The notes: generated by a model not told the origin, from the sequence alone. 64,000 nt of DNA from Fomes fomentarius (GCA_022606135.1 JABYQN010000002.1:682001-746000), one strand, 5' to 3'. Shown: positions 1 to 12,558, numbered from the stretch's first letter. Made by a program: numbers and translations.

Positions 1-189
1 GCACCCTGATCGCACCTTCATCTAGTTTGTAAATCACCACTGAGATTACCGTGCTCGTGTTCCAGTACAAATGCTCGAAGACCATCTTGGCTGTGGTCAA
101 GCCAATGCGATTGCCCATGAACCTCGTCTAACCCCCAAATGAACACAGTTGCACCCGGCACCTTGAACAAGGACTCAGACCCAATATAC

Positions 190-305
190 ATGGAGAAGGC
201 ATCCCTCACTATCTTACAAGACCAATGCGAGGCTAAGCTGTCTCAGTGGCAAGACATCTGCAAGCAGGACTCAGGCTTTGTCAACGACTGCTGGAAGAAT
301 ACCAG
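190..305 (+). pseudogene. Fragment of the hypothetical family seen at 12.6-13.2 kb
   Basis: The reading frame from the ATG at 190 to a GT donor after 305 encodes about 39 residues. They align with the C-terminal part of the minus-strand protein at 12559-13173: SLTILQDQCEAKLSQWQ here against SLAILRDQCRLKMADWQ there, followed by CWKNTR against CWKEHR. The rest of the family protein is not in a continuous frame next to it, so this is either one exon of a diverged paralogue running off the left edge or a truncated copy. No function is known for the family. The homology was read by eye and is convincing over about 35 residues; whether the copy is expressed cannot be judged. Confidence 0.5.
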
Positions 306-944
306 GTAATCACCCATGATATAGTCCACTGTGGCCTTTCTAACTTGCATCACTCTATAGACGAAGCAATTTGCTGCTAGCTTGATCACCTTCGTATGTA
401 CCCCTTCCGACTTGTTGTGCTTGTTGTGACTGCACTGAAATTTCTGAATCCATCAACCAGGAGAGCACAGCAAGCACTCTCAATATACCTAATCCCAAGG
501 GATCGGCACCCTATTAGAGCTATTTGCACAGCACGAAAGAGCAGAGTTTTCCAGCCAAGAAGTATGAGTCAGACTGGCTCGATGGTGTCACTGCACTCCC
601 ATGGTGACATGTTAGGTATGTCATGATGACTTGAAGGCCTGAGACACGCAGGGATGTATCATAAACAGTAATGGTCTCGCACATACAATGCACATCACAA
701 ATGATGTCACACAAGATATTCCTCCAACATGTCCACTGTATGAATGGCAAATCCCATTCTATTTCATCAGCCGCTACGTTACTGCTAAGTTTAGCTACCG
801 TGTACTCAACTGCCGGTGAGCGTTCGCCCACTCAAATTTCGACCATTCAAGGGCATTTAGATGGAACCATTGCATAGGCACTACGAGTTGAGGCTGACAC
901 TCAACGGTGTGTCAGAGCCATGTGACTACATAACACTTTGTCAG
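306..944. other. Gap with scattered coding-like segments, no gene model
   Basis: Short open segments on the plus strand (roughly 496-560, 560-600 and 690-800) read like protein but lie in different frames, with stops and possible splice sites between them. They could be exons of the same decayed gene as the fragment at 190-305. I could not join them into one model or recognise a domain. Confidence 0.3.
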
Positions 945-947
945 GGA

Positions 948-1030
948 CACTGCAGGCATCTGTCCCTTTTCGACCGAAGAAAAGTCGTAGAAAAGGTGTG
1001 ACCACTAGTCACCTGTTGCACACCTTTTCT
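948..1030 (+). repeat. Left terminal inverted repeat of the CACTG element
   Basis: This 83-bp arm pairs with 1576-1658 in reverse complement with about ten mismatches. The core AAAAGTCGTAGAAAAGG and the segment GTGACCACTAGTCACCTGTT are identical in both arms. The latter contains its own small palindrome, GTGACCACTAGTCAC. Confidence 0.85.
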
Positions 1031-1575
1031 CCCATAATTATATACAAGAAAATCAAAGCTTTTTGAAGCATTTTCTGCCAATTCTTTGCACCCATAAAGG
1101 AGAAACCAGGTTATTGCATTTTCATGGAAGAAATAAGTTTGATGTTCCACCACTTTTCTTTGATTGGAAGGCCAACTGTTTGCAAGCCTTTTCTTTGTTT
1201 TAAGATGACAGGGTTAGCAGAGAGTTTTCTGCTTTAGGAGTGAGTTGAAATATTTACTTTTAGAGAAGGTTACCTTTTCTGCCCATTTTTCATGCCAGAA
1301 TTGTCCATAATGTGGCCATTCAGCCAGTTTTCTCCATTGGGGACAAGTCAACATTTTCAATCAGAGAAAAGGTTAACTTTTCTGTGTTTCTGTCATGGTG
1401 GAAAATGCGCCTGAGTAGCCCCCATAAAGGAACCTTTTGTTACAAAGAAAAGGAACACAATGGGCACCTTGTTGCTTTAATTTTCGTTGGCGTGGGGAGT
1501 TTGCATTTCCTGTGCAAGAGAAAAGTCGTACACAATCTGTTCAATAGGTATCCTTTTCTCTCAGATGAATCTCGA

Positions 1576-1658
1576 AGAAAAGGCACGCAACAGGTGACTA
1601 GTGGTCACGCCTTTTCTACGACTTTTCTCTGGTACAAAAGGGATGGATGCCCACAGTG
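1576..1658 (-). repeat. Right terminal inverted repeat of the CACTG element
   Basis: Inverted partner of 948-1030, ending in CAGTG at 1654-1658 and followed directly by the GGA target duplication. Confidence 0.85.
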
Positions 1659-1661
1659 GGA

Positions 1662-2479
1662 TGCATGTTTGGAACATCAGGCATGCAACAAAAATAAGGG
1701 GAGCTGATGTTGTTGTTACCATGAATCTACGTGCAACGTTCCATTAGGAGGCGAAGATACACATGAAGCTGTCACAAAGACTCTGATGTAACAGCACCGT
1801 GACCGTGACCTTCCTGTTTTGGACTCACCTAGTTACGCTCTACGCTACGTCTTGTTTCTCTAGACGAACCAACACTAGTACACAGCATTGGTACCCAAGC
1901 CCCATCCCACCTCGTCCTCCATACCCTTGTACTTTGCCTCAGACCTTCGAACCCAGCCTTCGCACTCAGACCTCGCTGGGCTCAGGCTACAGCCCGTTAC
2001 ATCCGAGTCAGTGGCAAATGGACTGTGCCATAGATGAAAGGAGGCAGGGACTGTGACCCACATTAAACACATGGTAAATTTTAGATATGTGTGACAACAG
2101 ACTCACCATGCTTTATGCTAGGACGTCTGTCATTTGGCATTGAGAATTGGGAAGTTTGGTCAATGAGCGTCATGGTGGCCAGGTCAGGTGCTTATTAATT
2201 TTGAAATTGAAGTGTGCCGGTGGTTGGCTGGAAAAAGGCATGTCATGTCTCTTTCTAGTGTTGCCATGGAGTGGAGTCAGAGTCCCTTTGGAGTGTCAGC
2301 AATCAGACTCTGCTGTACCCCGGAGTGCCTTGGAGCGTAGGCGATTGCTCATGTAATTCACCACATATGGAAGGATCTATCTTGGATGTTGGGTGCGATG
2401 GCGCTCGCAGTACTTGAGTCTTAATTGCATTCATCATAGGAATATATAGATTGTACTGTATAGAATGGACATTACTCGT
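1662..2479. other. Intergenic, nothing recognised
   Basis: No coding region with a recognisable domain on either strand; open stretches are short and disagree with any splice model I tried. Confidence 0.4.
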
Positions 2480-2788
2480 CTAGTCATCAGTGTGACCATC
2501 CAATGTGGTAGGAAGGATGGGTAGGAACTCAGTAATCTCATCATCTTGTAGTAAGTCCTCAGGTTTGCTGAGAAGTCGAGGACCTACACCCTCCCGGCGA
2601 AGTTGTTGTTTGAGTGAATACTTGACAACCTGAAGAACCTCCATCATAGCGCCACTCAGACAAGATTGATGGAGCCTATTGGTCTCCTTGCTTGATGAGA
2701 AGACTTGTTTGGAGGCCACTGCAGATGCTGGCACTGGCAATATATCGAGTGCGACCTGATATAGTAGAGGATACTCCTCTCGATTCTC
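2480..2788 (-). pseudogene. Decayed hAT transposase, C-terminal dimerisation domain
   Basis: The minus-strand frame ending at 2480 reads EYPLLYQVALDILPVPASAV, then KQVFSSSKETNRL and MMEVLQVVKYS. This is the pattern of the hAT family C-terminal dimerisation domain (Dimer_Tnp_hAT): an aromatic-Pro-x-Leu start, a small-residue PASS-like turn, VFSSSK, and a closing Leu-rich helix. Upstream (2790-3100, same strand) the frame is lost and no catalytic core could be traced, so only the tail of a former autonomous element remains. The terminal repeats and 8-bp target duplication expected of hAT elements were not found. The element is unrelated to the CACTG element nearby. Confidence 0.7.
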
Positions 2789-5171
2789 CTGAGGGCATGG
2801 TGATAGGGATTCTGAGATGGAGGAGGAGTGTCAAACAAGTGCTGAACCAGGTATGCTGGTGGAAAATGCCCTGGGGTCTGTGCAGAGTTTGTAGATAAGG
2901 GTTTAGACTGAGGAAGAGGAGTAGAGGGTGATGGTGTTGAGATGGATGTGAGGTCGGGACCAAGTAATATGTTACACATACAGCCACTAAGTAACTGCAG
3001 TTTCGCAGTACTGATCTGACATGAGTGAGACGACCGGTGTCCTGAGAGTGCTCAAAAGACTTATCATACTTGCTCACAGGCAAGCCAAGAATCATGATTT
3101 GGACCCTACTACTGAGCCGACTGGGAGGAGGTACCTGTAGTATCTACCCAACGGTGCTACCCGAGCCTCAAATGTCTGCCCTAAAGTGATCTAAAAGCTA
3201 GCCGAAATGAGCCAGAGACCAGGTTGTTCTGGTAGGATCAAACAGACAGCGGGAGGGAGCAGACAGGTGAAAAGGCGACTGGAAGGAGGTAAGCTCAAAT
3301 GGTAGACGCGGTGAAATGACCGCGTCGTGTTTGTGAACGTGACCGCGATTCGCGGTCAGCCTGGGGAAAGCCAACCGAGCATTAAACGCTCACCGGAAAT
3401 CGCGACATCTCGGTTGCTGTCGGAGTGCTGATGGAGTGATAAGCCGAGATGCCGGTCGGAGCAGAGTGGTCTGCACTCCGGAGTGCTCTGACTCCACGGC
3501 AACACTATCTCTTTCCCTGATCGCAACTCCGCTTAGACTCTGGATCTCGACTCTCGAGTGCCCTTTGTTTGCGAACTTCAACACATTGAATATTGAGTGG
3601 CGACTGGGACTCTGCTCTTGACTGCATGCGCGCAAACTCCACGTGCGTCACGTGGCAACTGCGTGCAGCGGACGTTCTGGAGACTGTTTCTTTGGACTCG
3701 GACTGGCTGCACTTTGAAAAAATGTAGCCGTTGATAACAAGCGCGACTTTCCAGATTCTGTCACGAGTGCTCTCGCCAAAACAACTTCCCCTCAGGACGC
3801 CGTCCCGTTCTCGCAGTCGCCGCTCGATGCTTTCATCGTCATTCTTCCTAGATGAGTCCGGTCATCCTCCAGCTTGCGCGGCACCCAATCCCCCCCACGC
3901 GCAAGAACGCTCTCCTGGCACCTTCCCTGCCAGATCCCGCTAGGACAGAACAAATCTTGTATGAAAATGCCAGACGCACATCTTCACCACTTCTTGCATC
4001 GCTCGATTTCTCCGCTCAGCCCTCATAGGGCGAGTGCCTCCCATACACGTTATTGAGACGAGGCGGAGCTCATTGAACCGGCACTGCGTACCATCTGTCT
4101 TTCTACATCGGGGCCAGCGCACTTCCGACCGTGACATTCGCTATCCTCTCGGCCGGTACATGAGGATAGTCTCATCACACCGCATGGAATGACGTTGTCT
4201 AGTTATCATGGTCTTGAGGCACGAATTATATCGAGTGTTATATCTCAAGATCTTACTTCATTGTCTTGTTTTTGTGCGTATAATATCATGGCCACATTCC
4301 ATACCAATGTCTGCGTACAATGCTTTCCCCGTCTGAACCCGGCTCAACCACATGCAGATCCATCTTAAGCATTCCAGGACGGTCGGCTCCGACTCCGAGT
4401 CGGAGTGGTAGTAGACGCAAGTCGGTATCGTCTGCTCTACCAGTCGGCACTGGTCTGTGGCGAGCTTCTCACTGCTGCCAACAACGGGTAGCCCACGAAC
4501 ATCTACAGATATGCATGAACATTCCCACAGCACAGCCGGGAGAAGGCGTCCAGCACGAGCTTCAAGTATCTTCCGGGTCGGCGTGTCAGTCCATTTTGGC
4601 TGCGAAGCCTTGCGAACGCCCGGCACTGCGCCGCTCCGAGATATGGAGGAACCCCGAGGTCGCCAGGCCTCGTTTACTCGCCCAATTACCACGACGGATC
4701 TCTACATCCACCACCACCTGCACTCGCCTCATGGTTCTCCATCTATCCGTCGAAACTGCTTGAGTCCGAAGATGGTTTTGAATCTCGGTGATTGCTCTCG
4801 ACATCCTGGATCTCGCACAGTCCGTGTTGATCGATTCAATGTCCAATTCCCAGATACGCAGGACTTGAGGCCTCAAATTGGAGATATGTGAGTTGCCCAC
4901 AAGGCACCTGGCGCTCTGATCCTGACAGCCGAGCGCGCAGAGACACAGCCCTCCGGACCACTTGGGGTTTGGACCTCCGGGCCATTCGGACGTTGGGCGC
5001 AAAGAAGTTCGTACTAATTCGCTTCAAATATTCTCATTTGCGTTCGATGTTTAGGCGTCGACAGAATGCCTGTTGACACAGTTCGCTATCATACTTAAGG
5101 CTTGGGCCCTCTAATGCCTCTGTCCGACTCGCCCTCAGCCACGTCCTCCGCCCGCGACAAACAGGCCGAAA
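2789..5171. other. Gene-poor stretch, no supported gene
   Basis: No ORF here gives a recognisable product. The longest minus-strand frame (4258-4692) has low-complexity overlaps with frames on the other strand and no domain. Two GC-rich hairpins occur at 3305-3358. The last about 100 bp hold the promoter and 5' leader of the DUF6533 gene starting at 5172. Confidence 0.4.
3305..3358. repeat. Pair of adjacent GC-rich palindromes
   Basis: GACGCGGT (3305-3312) pairs perfectly with ACCGCGTC (3319-3326) around a 6-nt loop. Immediately after it, TGACCGCGATTCGCGGTCA (3340-3358) is a 9-bp stem around one base. Both share the core GACCGCG, so four copies of this core in alternating orientation lie within 54 bp. 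They could be a protein-binding array or a transposon scar; no function is shown. Confidence 0.6.
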
Positions 5172-7252
5172 ATGTCGGACGATTCTGCGATACAAGAGAT
5201 TGCTGATGCATACCCCAGACTGTGAGTAGATGTTGTCCCCCCGTCAGTGACAGCCGTGCTGATGATGTGCCTTTGCAGGATCATCGAGAACTACTGCATC
5301 GTCGCGTCAACAGGCAAGTGAGCTCAGTTCTCGAACCATGGTCTACATGACCAACATGGACCACTAGCTCTCCTTTGGTTCGACTTTGCGTTGACCTTCA
5401 CCACTGAGGTGCGGCGTATCTGGGGGCGCAAGTTCTCCGGGGCGACGTTAGTCTTCCTTTTCATGCGCTATACTGCGCTTCTGGACCGTGTGTTCTTCCT
5501 TCTTCAAGTCCTCTTGTGGAACACAAGCGACACAGTATGTATCATCAACTGCTTTGTTCGTCCTTCAAACTCACTATATCAGGCATGTGGGGGAATCGAC
5601 CGCACGGACGACGTCCTCGTCATTCTTAATTACTTTGGTATCGCACGTATGCTCCTCTCCTTGGTGTCTGCATCAACCATTACGCTGAGCATCGTTGATC
5701 GGTAGTATTCACGGTTCTACGCGTGTACGGTGTGTGGGCCGGAGACTGGAAGCCCCTTATCTTGGTCATTCCGCTCACCATCGTCAAACCTATACTTTAC
5801 ATCGTAAGTCGCACTCGCGCCTGTGACCCTGTCAGTGCTCACCCAAAGGATCCGGATTGATGGACGGAAAGATCGAGAATGTGCACTACTACTCCGTCCA
5901 AGCCGGGCCTCCGTTCGGGTGTCTTTATATTTACACGTTACCGGACCCACTCCTGGCACAGTACGTATTACGTCTCTCTATCTCCGACTACCTATTCAAT
6001 ATGGTGCCTGACAATGCGGTCATAGATGTACGCACTTCTCACCGTTCTCTGGGACCGGAGTTTTGCTCCGGGCGGAGTAGCATATGCTGACTTCGACTTC
6101 TCTCAACTGTGATCCTTTCGACGGGCTGACAGTCGCGACTGTGGCCAAAGCAACTACTATTGCCGCGGATGCGGTGCTTATCGCACTCACATGGATCAAG
6201 ACGATTGGGATAAGTAGGGAGGCAAAAAAGTATGGCTTTAATACCCCGCTGGCCACGCTTCTCCTGCGTGACGGTGCGTCTATACCCCACAACAACTGTC
6301 TGCAAACGTGAGAGCTAATGATTCCCTTCGCAGGGACCGCATATTTCTTGTACAAACCTCTCTCATTGCCTAAGTTTGACTGTTAGTTTATTGAGTTATT
6401 CCTCGGGCAGAGTCCTGCTCCTCATCCAGATCGTGAGCATCATATCAAGTCAGGTTGGCTCGGTGGGTCCTCCTCCTATCGTTACTTGTCTATAACCTCA
6501 TCGCAGACGCCGCATCTTGCGCAGTCGATCACCGTATGGCTCGTTTGGCCGTACTTCGAACAAGTGTACGTGCCCTCCTCCCATCCTCCTCTCCCTTCTT
6601 CGCTCACCCTCCTCCCCGAACTCACCCCGACAACATCATGTAGATTGACAGTGATTTTCCTGTCGCGTTTCATGCTCGACCTCCGCGGGCTCTACATTCA
6701 ACCGGGCGCCACCCACGAAGAGAGTACGGACGGCTCGGGGCACACATTCTCCGATATCCGCTTCACGACCTCGCTCGTCGTCGGGAACCTCGGCGCTCCG
6801 CTCTCGTATGCGCCCTGCGACTCCAAAGACTCCTGCTCTCTTTCCCCGTCCGCCCGCGGTCGAGACGGAGACATCGAGGGTAGTAACGACAACCAGGGCG
6901 GGCACGGCATCGAGGTTGTGAGTCGACCCGACCCGTCGCGGATTGAGGATGGCCGCGAAGAGTCGGAGTGGACTGAGAAGGAGAGGGCTGAGAAGGAGAG
7001 CATGGAGTGGTATGAGGACGAGTCGCCTGCGTTCGTTCGGGACCCGTTCACAACGGGGATGAAGCTTCCGCTGATAGAACTGCGGAGAGCGACGTTGGGC
7101 GTGGCAGAAGTGGAGCTGCAGGAGAACAAGGAGTCGCCCATTAGCCCGAAGAGTCCGGTGAGTACGAGATGTTGAAGCTTCTTCTGTTTCTGTGGGGTCG
7201 ATGCTGACTGTACCCCCGGTAGGAATCTCCGCAGGGTTCATCGACCGTATAG
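5172..7252 (+). CDS. DUF6533-type multi-pass membrane protein, copy 1
   Basis: Start ATG at 5172 (MSDDSAIQEI). Exons read by eye join into the conserved N-terminal DUF6533 pattern: IIENYCIVAST, ALLWFDFALTF, EVRRIWGRK and FMRYTALLDRVFFLLQVLL, then further helices (VLVILNYFG, VFTVLRVYGVW, PLILVIPLTIVKPILYI, VATVAKATTIAADAVLIALTW). The long last part (about 6650-7160) keeps the family motif SRFMLDLRGLY and a charged, Glu-rich cytoplasmic tail; the stop is TAG at 7250-7252 after a last small exon (ESPQGSSTV). Intron 2 (5314-5367) appears to use a GC donor (GCAAGT). About seven membrane segments are predicted. The family is widespread in Agaricomycetes, but its function is not established. It is one of five copies in this window. 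Confidence 0.8.
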
Positions 7253-7675
7253 GTCTGCTGCAATAAGCATCACTTAACATCAGAGCCTAACTATGGGGTT
7301 GTAGGTTGGGAGAAATTATCAGGAACTCGTCAATGTACTTACTCACTGTAGTCTTCATTACTCTCGCGCCTGTCTATCCTCAAATATATATATACCCAGT
7401 ATAACATGGCTCATTTGAGGCCAAAAATCAAGCTCCCGTGAGCTAGTACCGCTGTCACGCTGTTCGCTGTTGACGAGGACAAGGAGTGTTCGGAAGACCG
7501 GACCGGAAAGCTCGATGACATAGGCCGTTGAGATCTGAGATCAAGCTGTGTGATAGCGCTAAGAGCTGTGGCACCGCCGACGGCCGCGATAGCCCTTGGC
7601 AAGCGGCATTCCACTGCCCCTTGTCTTCCGCCACCACCGCTTTACCAATACCGCCACACACACACAGAACAGGGG
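7253..7675. other. Intergenic, DUF6533 3' flank and upstream region of the EF-hand gene
   Basis: No coding region recognised. The stretch includes a CA-rich run (about 7654-7668) just before the TATA element of the downstream gene. Confidence 0.5.
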
Positions 7676-7682
7676 TATATAA
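7676..7682 (+). promoter_or_regulatory. TATA element of the penta-EF-hand gene
   Basis: TATATAA lies 94 bp upstream of the ATG at 7776, the usual distance for a fungal TATA box once a short 5' leader is allowed for. It is followed by a pyrimidine-rich TTTTTTCAACTTCTCTC tract typical of fungal transcription start regions. Confidence 0.6.
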
Positions 7683-7775
7683 GTGTGTACACATCTGTTC
7701 TGCGATGGGTCGCTCTCTGAACTTATATTCTTAGCTTTTTTCAACTTCTCTCAAACTCTACGTGACTCGGAGAAG

Positions 7776-9049
<1,274 letters not shown>

Positions 9050-9556
9050 GCTGCGCGGAAGTCGGGAGGGGAGGACATAGGCACCCACTCGGTAGTCTTT
9101 TTTAATCGAAGAGGATTGGCCCGGGGAGAATGGAGAAGTGTATGATTGTATTGTACGCTCAAGTCTTGATGTTACGAAGACCTGATTGTATAACAACTCC
9201 TCGAATGTTGCTTGTTCAGTGCCTCACTTTCGGTTGACAAGAACATCAGATTTGATATGATACTGGGTTCGGTTGACAAGAACATCAGATTTGATATGAT
9301 ACTGAGTTTCCGTTCGTCTGAAACTCAGAGTGCTACACACTATGCCTGCATAGTAGTAGCCACATACAATGGTAGTTCTAGCTTGTTGTACATCAAGGCT
9401 GTCGCTGTTTTCCCATTATTTCTCTCTTTGAATTCTGATCTAGCCTGAGAGACATTCCGGATGAGAAGGTTCTGTCAAATCTGAGAGGAGTAATTTTTCG
9501 AGAGAAACCCCGTCAAAGTTCTACAGAAGCACCGAATGCAACGACACATATGAAAT
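9050..9556. other. Convergent 3' flanks with a short tandem repeat
   Basis: The 3' ends of the EF-hand gene (plus) and DUF6533 copy 2 (minus) face each other here. The only structure seen is the 39-bp tandem repeat at 9229-9306. Confidence 0.5.
9229..9306. repeat. Two tandem 39-bp repeats
   Basis: Copy 1 (9229-9267) and copy 2 (9268-9306) both start TTCGGTTGACAAGAACATCA and differ only near the last bases (CTGGG against CTGAG). Near-identity implies a recent duplication. Confidence 0.95.
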
Positions 9557-11419
9557 CTAGGATATACACTTTCTAGAGGTTTCGCAGACTGGGAACACTT
9601 GTCTGTGGGTATAGGAGGAATGCATAGTGCTGACGTATCTAGGAGGATACCGAAGACTCAAGTTCCGCTTGGACTCTGATGATAGCCATCGTATGTCGTT
9701 GAATGGAACCAGATTATCTCTATCCCATGTCCCGAAAAGGACGCACTCCCTTGTTTGACCTTCCACGGTGCCAGCAGTGTAGTATATCGGGAGTACCTCC
9801 GATGGCGAAGTGGAAGTGATTTGTGCTGGAATACCCGAGGGATGTGCGGCAGGTTGAGGTATCGCTGGTATTGTCGACTCCTCGGAATGGTTTGGTGTTG
9901 GTAAGAACTCTTCTTTTGGCAGGGTCTTCACCGCTTCGTCACTATCAAAATCCCGCCAGTATGAAGGTATCTCAAGCAAGGCCCTTGTAAAGGATATAGC
10001 AGAGAGGCTGCTGATTAAATGGTATTGAACGCTCATTCAATCGGCTTTCAGGTTGAATAGAGATGGACTCACACCGGGTAGAACATGTTCCAGGCACGAA
10101 GGAACAATGTGAAATTTGGTGTCTGGTACTCTATGGAGAAGTCGTGGGGAATCGCGATCATATTGACGAGCATATTAGCCACTTGGGTCCTGTACAATCG
10201 AAAAGTAAGCACATCATGATCTTGTTACTAGGAAATACTTTCAATACTCTGCGTACATGATACCAAAGATGTCTGGTGAGGGAATATACTCATCAGTCTG
10301 AGAGATGGAAGGCAGAAGCAGCGTGTTCACACACAATCTGTGGATATTTTTTTTGATGATGAATTGCGTTTGGTGATCTGAGGACGGGTTACCTCTGTGC
10401 GAAAGGAGGTATATGGTCACGCTCAGGCTGGCGGTGCAGTCGGCAATGATTGTCGTAATAGCCGCCAAGTAGTATACTTGAGACATCCCTCAGTAGTGTG
10501 CAATGTGTACATGTTATGAAATAGAAATTCATACCTCTGTAGTAGTTGAAATGAGTACGGGAGCTATGATAATAATGTCAAAACGTACGGGGTGGAACGG
10601 ATGGCAGAACGTGGGCTAAGAGTCTGAATGCATTGATCTAACCCAAGTGTGACTACCGGCAGGACATGGATGTCTGAGGCTTCAAGCTGCCGAAAACCAA
10701 TATCAGCAGGAGCACTGAAGTTACAGTCAGTCTTTCCTCACAATCCAGATGACTTGATTGAGCATGAAAAAAGATACGACCACGGTCATAACAATCATGC
10801 GCCAGATACCTGTCTGCGCATAAATATAGCAGCGTCGGGTGGCTAATGCTTATGCGTTAAGATGAGGCGTTTATTCCCTTCTGAGGTGTGACATGGGAAA
10901 TCTCACCTGCACACGAGAGCCCACTAATGATGTTCAAAACATCGCCTATATGTACCATTGTCTGGCAATTCTGACAAAACCCTTTGTATCAGCAAATATC
11001 CTGAAGTCAGTGTACTGCCCTGTTCATACCTTTGTATTTCCACCGGTCTTCCATGGCTCAAGGTGTAAGACGAGTACTATTTGTCCGAGTACCGCAGAGT
11101 ACCGCACGACAACGAATACAAAATGCAAAACCTTCTGGGGTGTCCTTGATATCCTCCAGCACTTATTATACATATTGACTTCCTTCGAGAGTGTGATGAC
11201 CGATTCGTACAGCACTAGTGCTGACACATGGGAAGGCTCATGATCAGTGCGACCAAAACTTCCACCTGAAACAACCTACCAGTTGCGGCTACAGCAAAGT
11301 AGTTGTTGACCAATCTATCGCCAAATAGAACCCACGTTGAAATTTTGAGGAGGATGCCACAAGGAGGTGGCTTACATAGAGTGGAGATCAGAATCGGTGT
11401 ACGGCATTGGATATTTCAT
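9557..11419 (-). CDS. DUF6533-type multi-pass membrane protein, copy 2 (divergent)
   Basis: The start is ATG at 11417-11419 (MKYPMPYTDSDLHS). Joining exons across GT..AG introns gives LVNNYFAVAATALVLYESVI, then TLSKEVNMY, VVVRYSAVLGQIVLVL, MVHIGDVLNIISGLSC and WRMIVMTVVVSFFMLNQVIW. This is the DUF6533 order with an altered Trp-containing loop. Downstream exons (VYYLAAITTIIADCTASLSV at about 10425-10484 and IIKKNIHRLCVNTLLLPS near 10340) resemble the C-terminal half of the related DUF6534 seven-helix proteins. The final exon (about 9557-10036) is a hydrophilic tail. Some splice junctions are uncertain, so recent decay cannot be excluded. Function unknown; it is the most divergent copy in the cluster. 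Confidence 0.6.
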
Positions 11420-12558
11420 GCGTGGATGGTGGAGTGAGAGTGCTCTAGCTGGAGCTGATCGTGGGCACTGTCGTTTATATGGGAGTAGCGACACGGGGAG
11501 GCAATGACTGCCATTCTGAGGTGAAAAGAGTGAACTGATATTGTAATTCATGGCCCTGCTCTATGAGAGTATTAGTAGCACAGTCACCGCAGGTCGAAGA
11601 GTTAAAACCGCCATAAATTCGGTTTTCAGGGTAACTAAGTCTACCCGCGTTCTAATCATGGTCCTCGATCATCCCACAGGCATAGCACCTTGTGAGCACT
11701 TGCGCAAAGACTGTGATTGTTCTCCCCTCTCCTAGGATCTGACATGGAAGCTGCACCGGTCAAGCTGCCGAGGATAGCAAAAATAGGTACAGCACTGGAA
11801 CAACGCGATGCGTCGTTTTATGAGCATATATCAACTTGCACATGCTCAGTGGTTTAGTACTCTAGATGGGTACCAAACGAACGTGCCAAAGTCACCTAAT
11901 CCAAACGTCTACGAGTTCAATCTCGCTCCCTGCAAGATTGCGGTGAGAGGAGTTGGGTTAGAGCGCTCACAGGTCTCGGAACACCCTTCGTATTCGGAAT
12001 TGAAATCGGAGTATGCCAGCGGGCGCCTCGTCCTCTCACTCGCACTACGTCTGGACGGGACCAGCCCCACACGCTCCCCATCCTGCGTTGCTCATACAAT
12101 GTGCAGCCGCACCGACGCGATGACGAGGCTGCATCTTGCGTGTAGTGTTCAGAGCCGTTCTAGTAGCGCTCGAGTCGTTTAGACCCCGACACTCACGTTG
12201 TTCATCTTCGGCTTGAGGTGTGCATCGTACCACTTGGGTTTCTCCTCAAGTCCACGAGCTGATAGTATATTTACGACTCGTGCAGTCCGCTCTTCATGTG
12301 GGTGTTTAGGCCTTGTCAGAGTACAACCATGACTTCGTGCTACGGTGAGAGCGCATAGACACCATCGAGCCCTTCCGACTCAGACTGCTCTGAAACACCT
12401 TACTCTTTCGTGCCGCACATACAATACAATAGGGGCCTTTTGACTTTGAGGTATGCGCTGGCAGGGGGTGAATGCTCGCCGTGCTCTGCTGTTTTCATCC
12501 GTTACAATATTAGCGATGTTCAACAATTAGCAAGAAATAACATACGAGGCTTGCCAAG
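11420..12558. other. Intergenic, nothing recognised
   Basis: No coding region, repeat or RNA gene could be supported. The first 150 bp are the upstream region of the minus-strand DUF6533 copy 2. The plus-strand frame at 11808-12182 has no recognisable features. Confidence 0.4.

Larger units (their letters stand above)
945..1661. mobile_element. Non-autonomous CACTG-ended inverted-repeat element (CACTA/EnSpm-like)
   Basis: The element spans 948-1658 (711 bp). It starts with CACTGCAGGCATC and ends with the reverse complement of CACTGTGGGCATC. The two ends match over about 83 bp as inverted repeats. The 3 bp on each outer side are both GGA (945-947 and 1659-1661), which fits the 3-bp target duplication of CACTA/EnSpm (CMC) transposons, whose termini begin CACTA or CACTG. 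The interior carries no transposase-like frame; it has several short palindromes built on AAAAGG/CCTTTT (near 1265, 1370 and 1436). It is therefore a deletion derivative or MITE that would need a transposase in trans. The superfamily assignment is inferred from termini and TSD only. Confidence 0.75.

Noticed and set aside
941..1707. Two ORFs (941-1153 minus and 1312-1707 plus) that share the peptide QQVTSGH..FSTTFL
   Set aside because: The shared peptide is only the translation of the two inverted arms of the CACTG element; neither frame extends into a recognisable protein.
4258..5002. Overlapping 138-147 codon frames on both strands
   Set aside because: Several mutually overlapping frames in GC-rich DNA with no recognisable protein; treated as chance.
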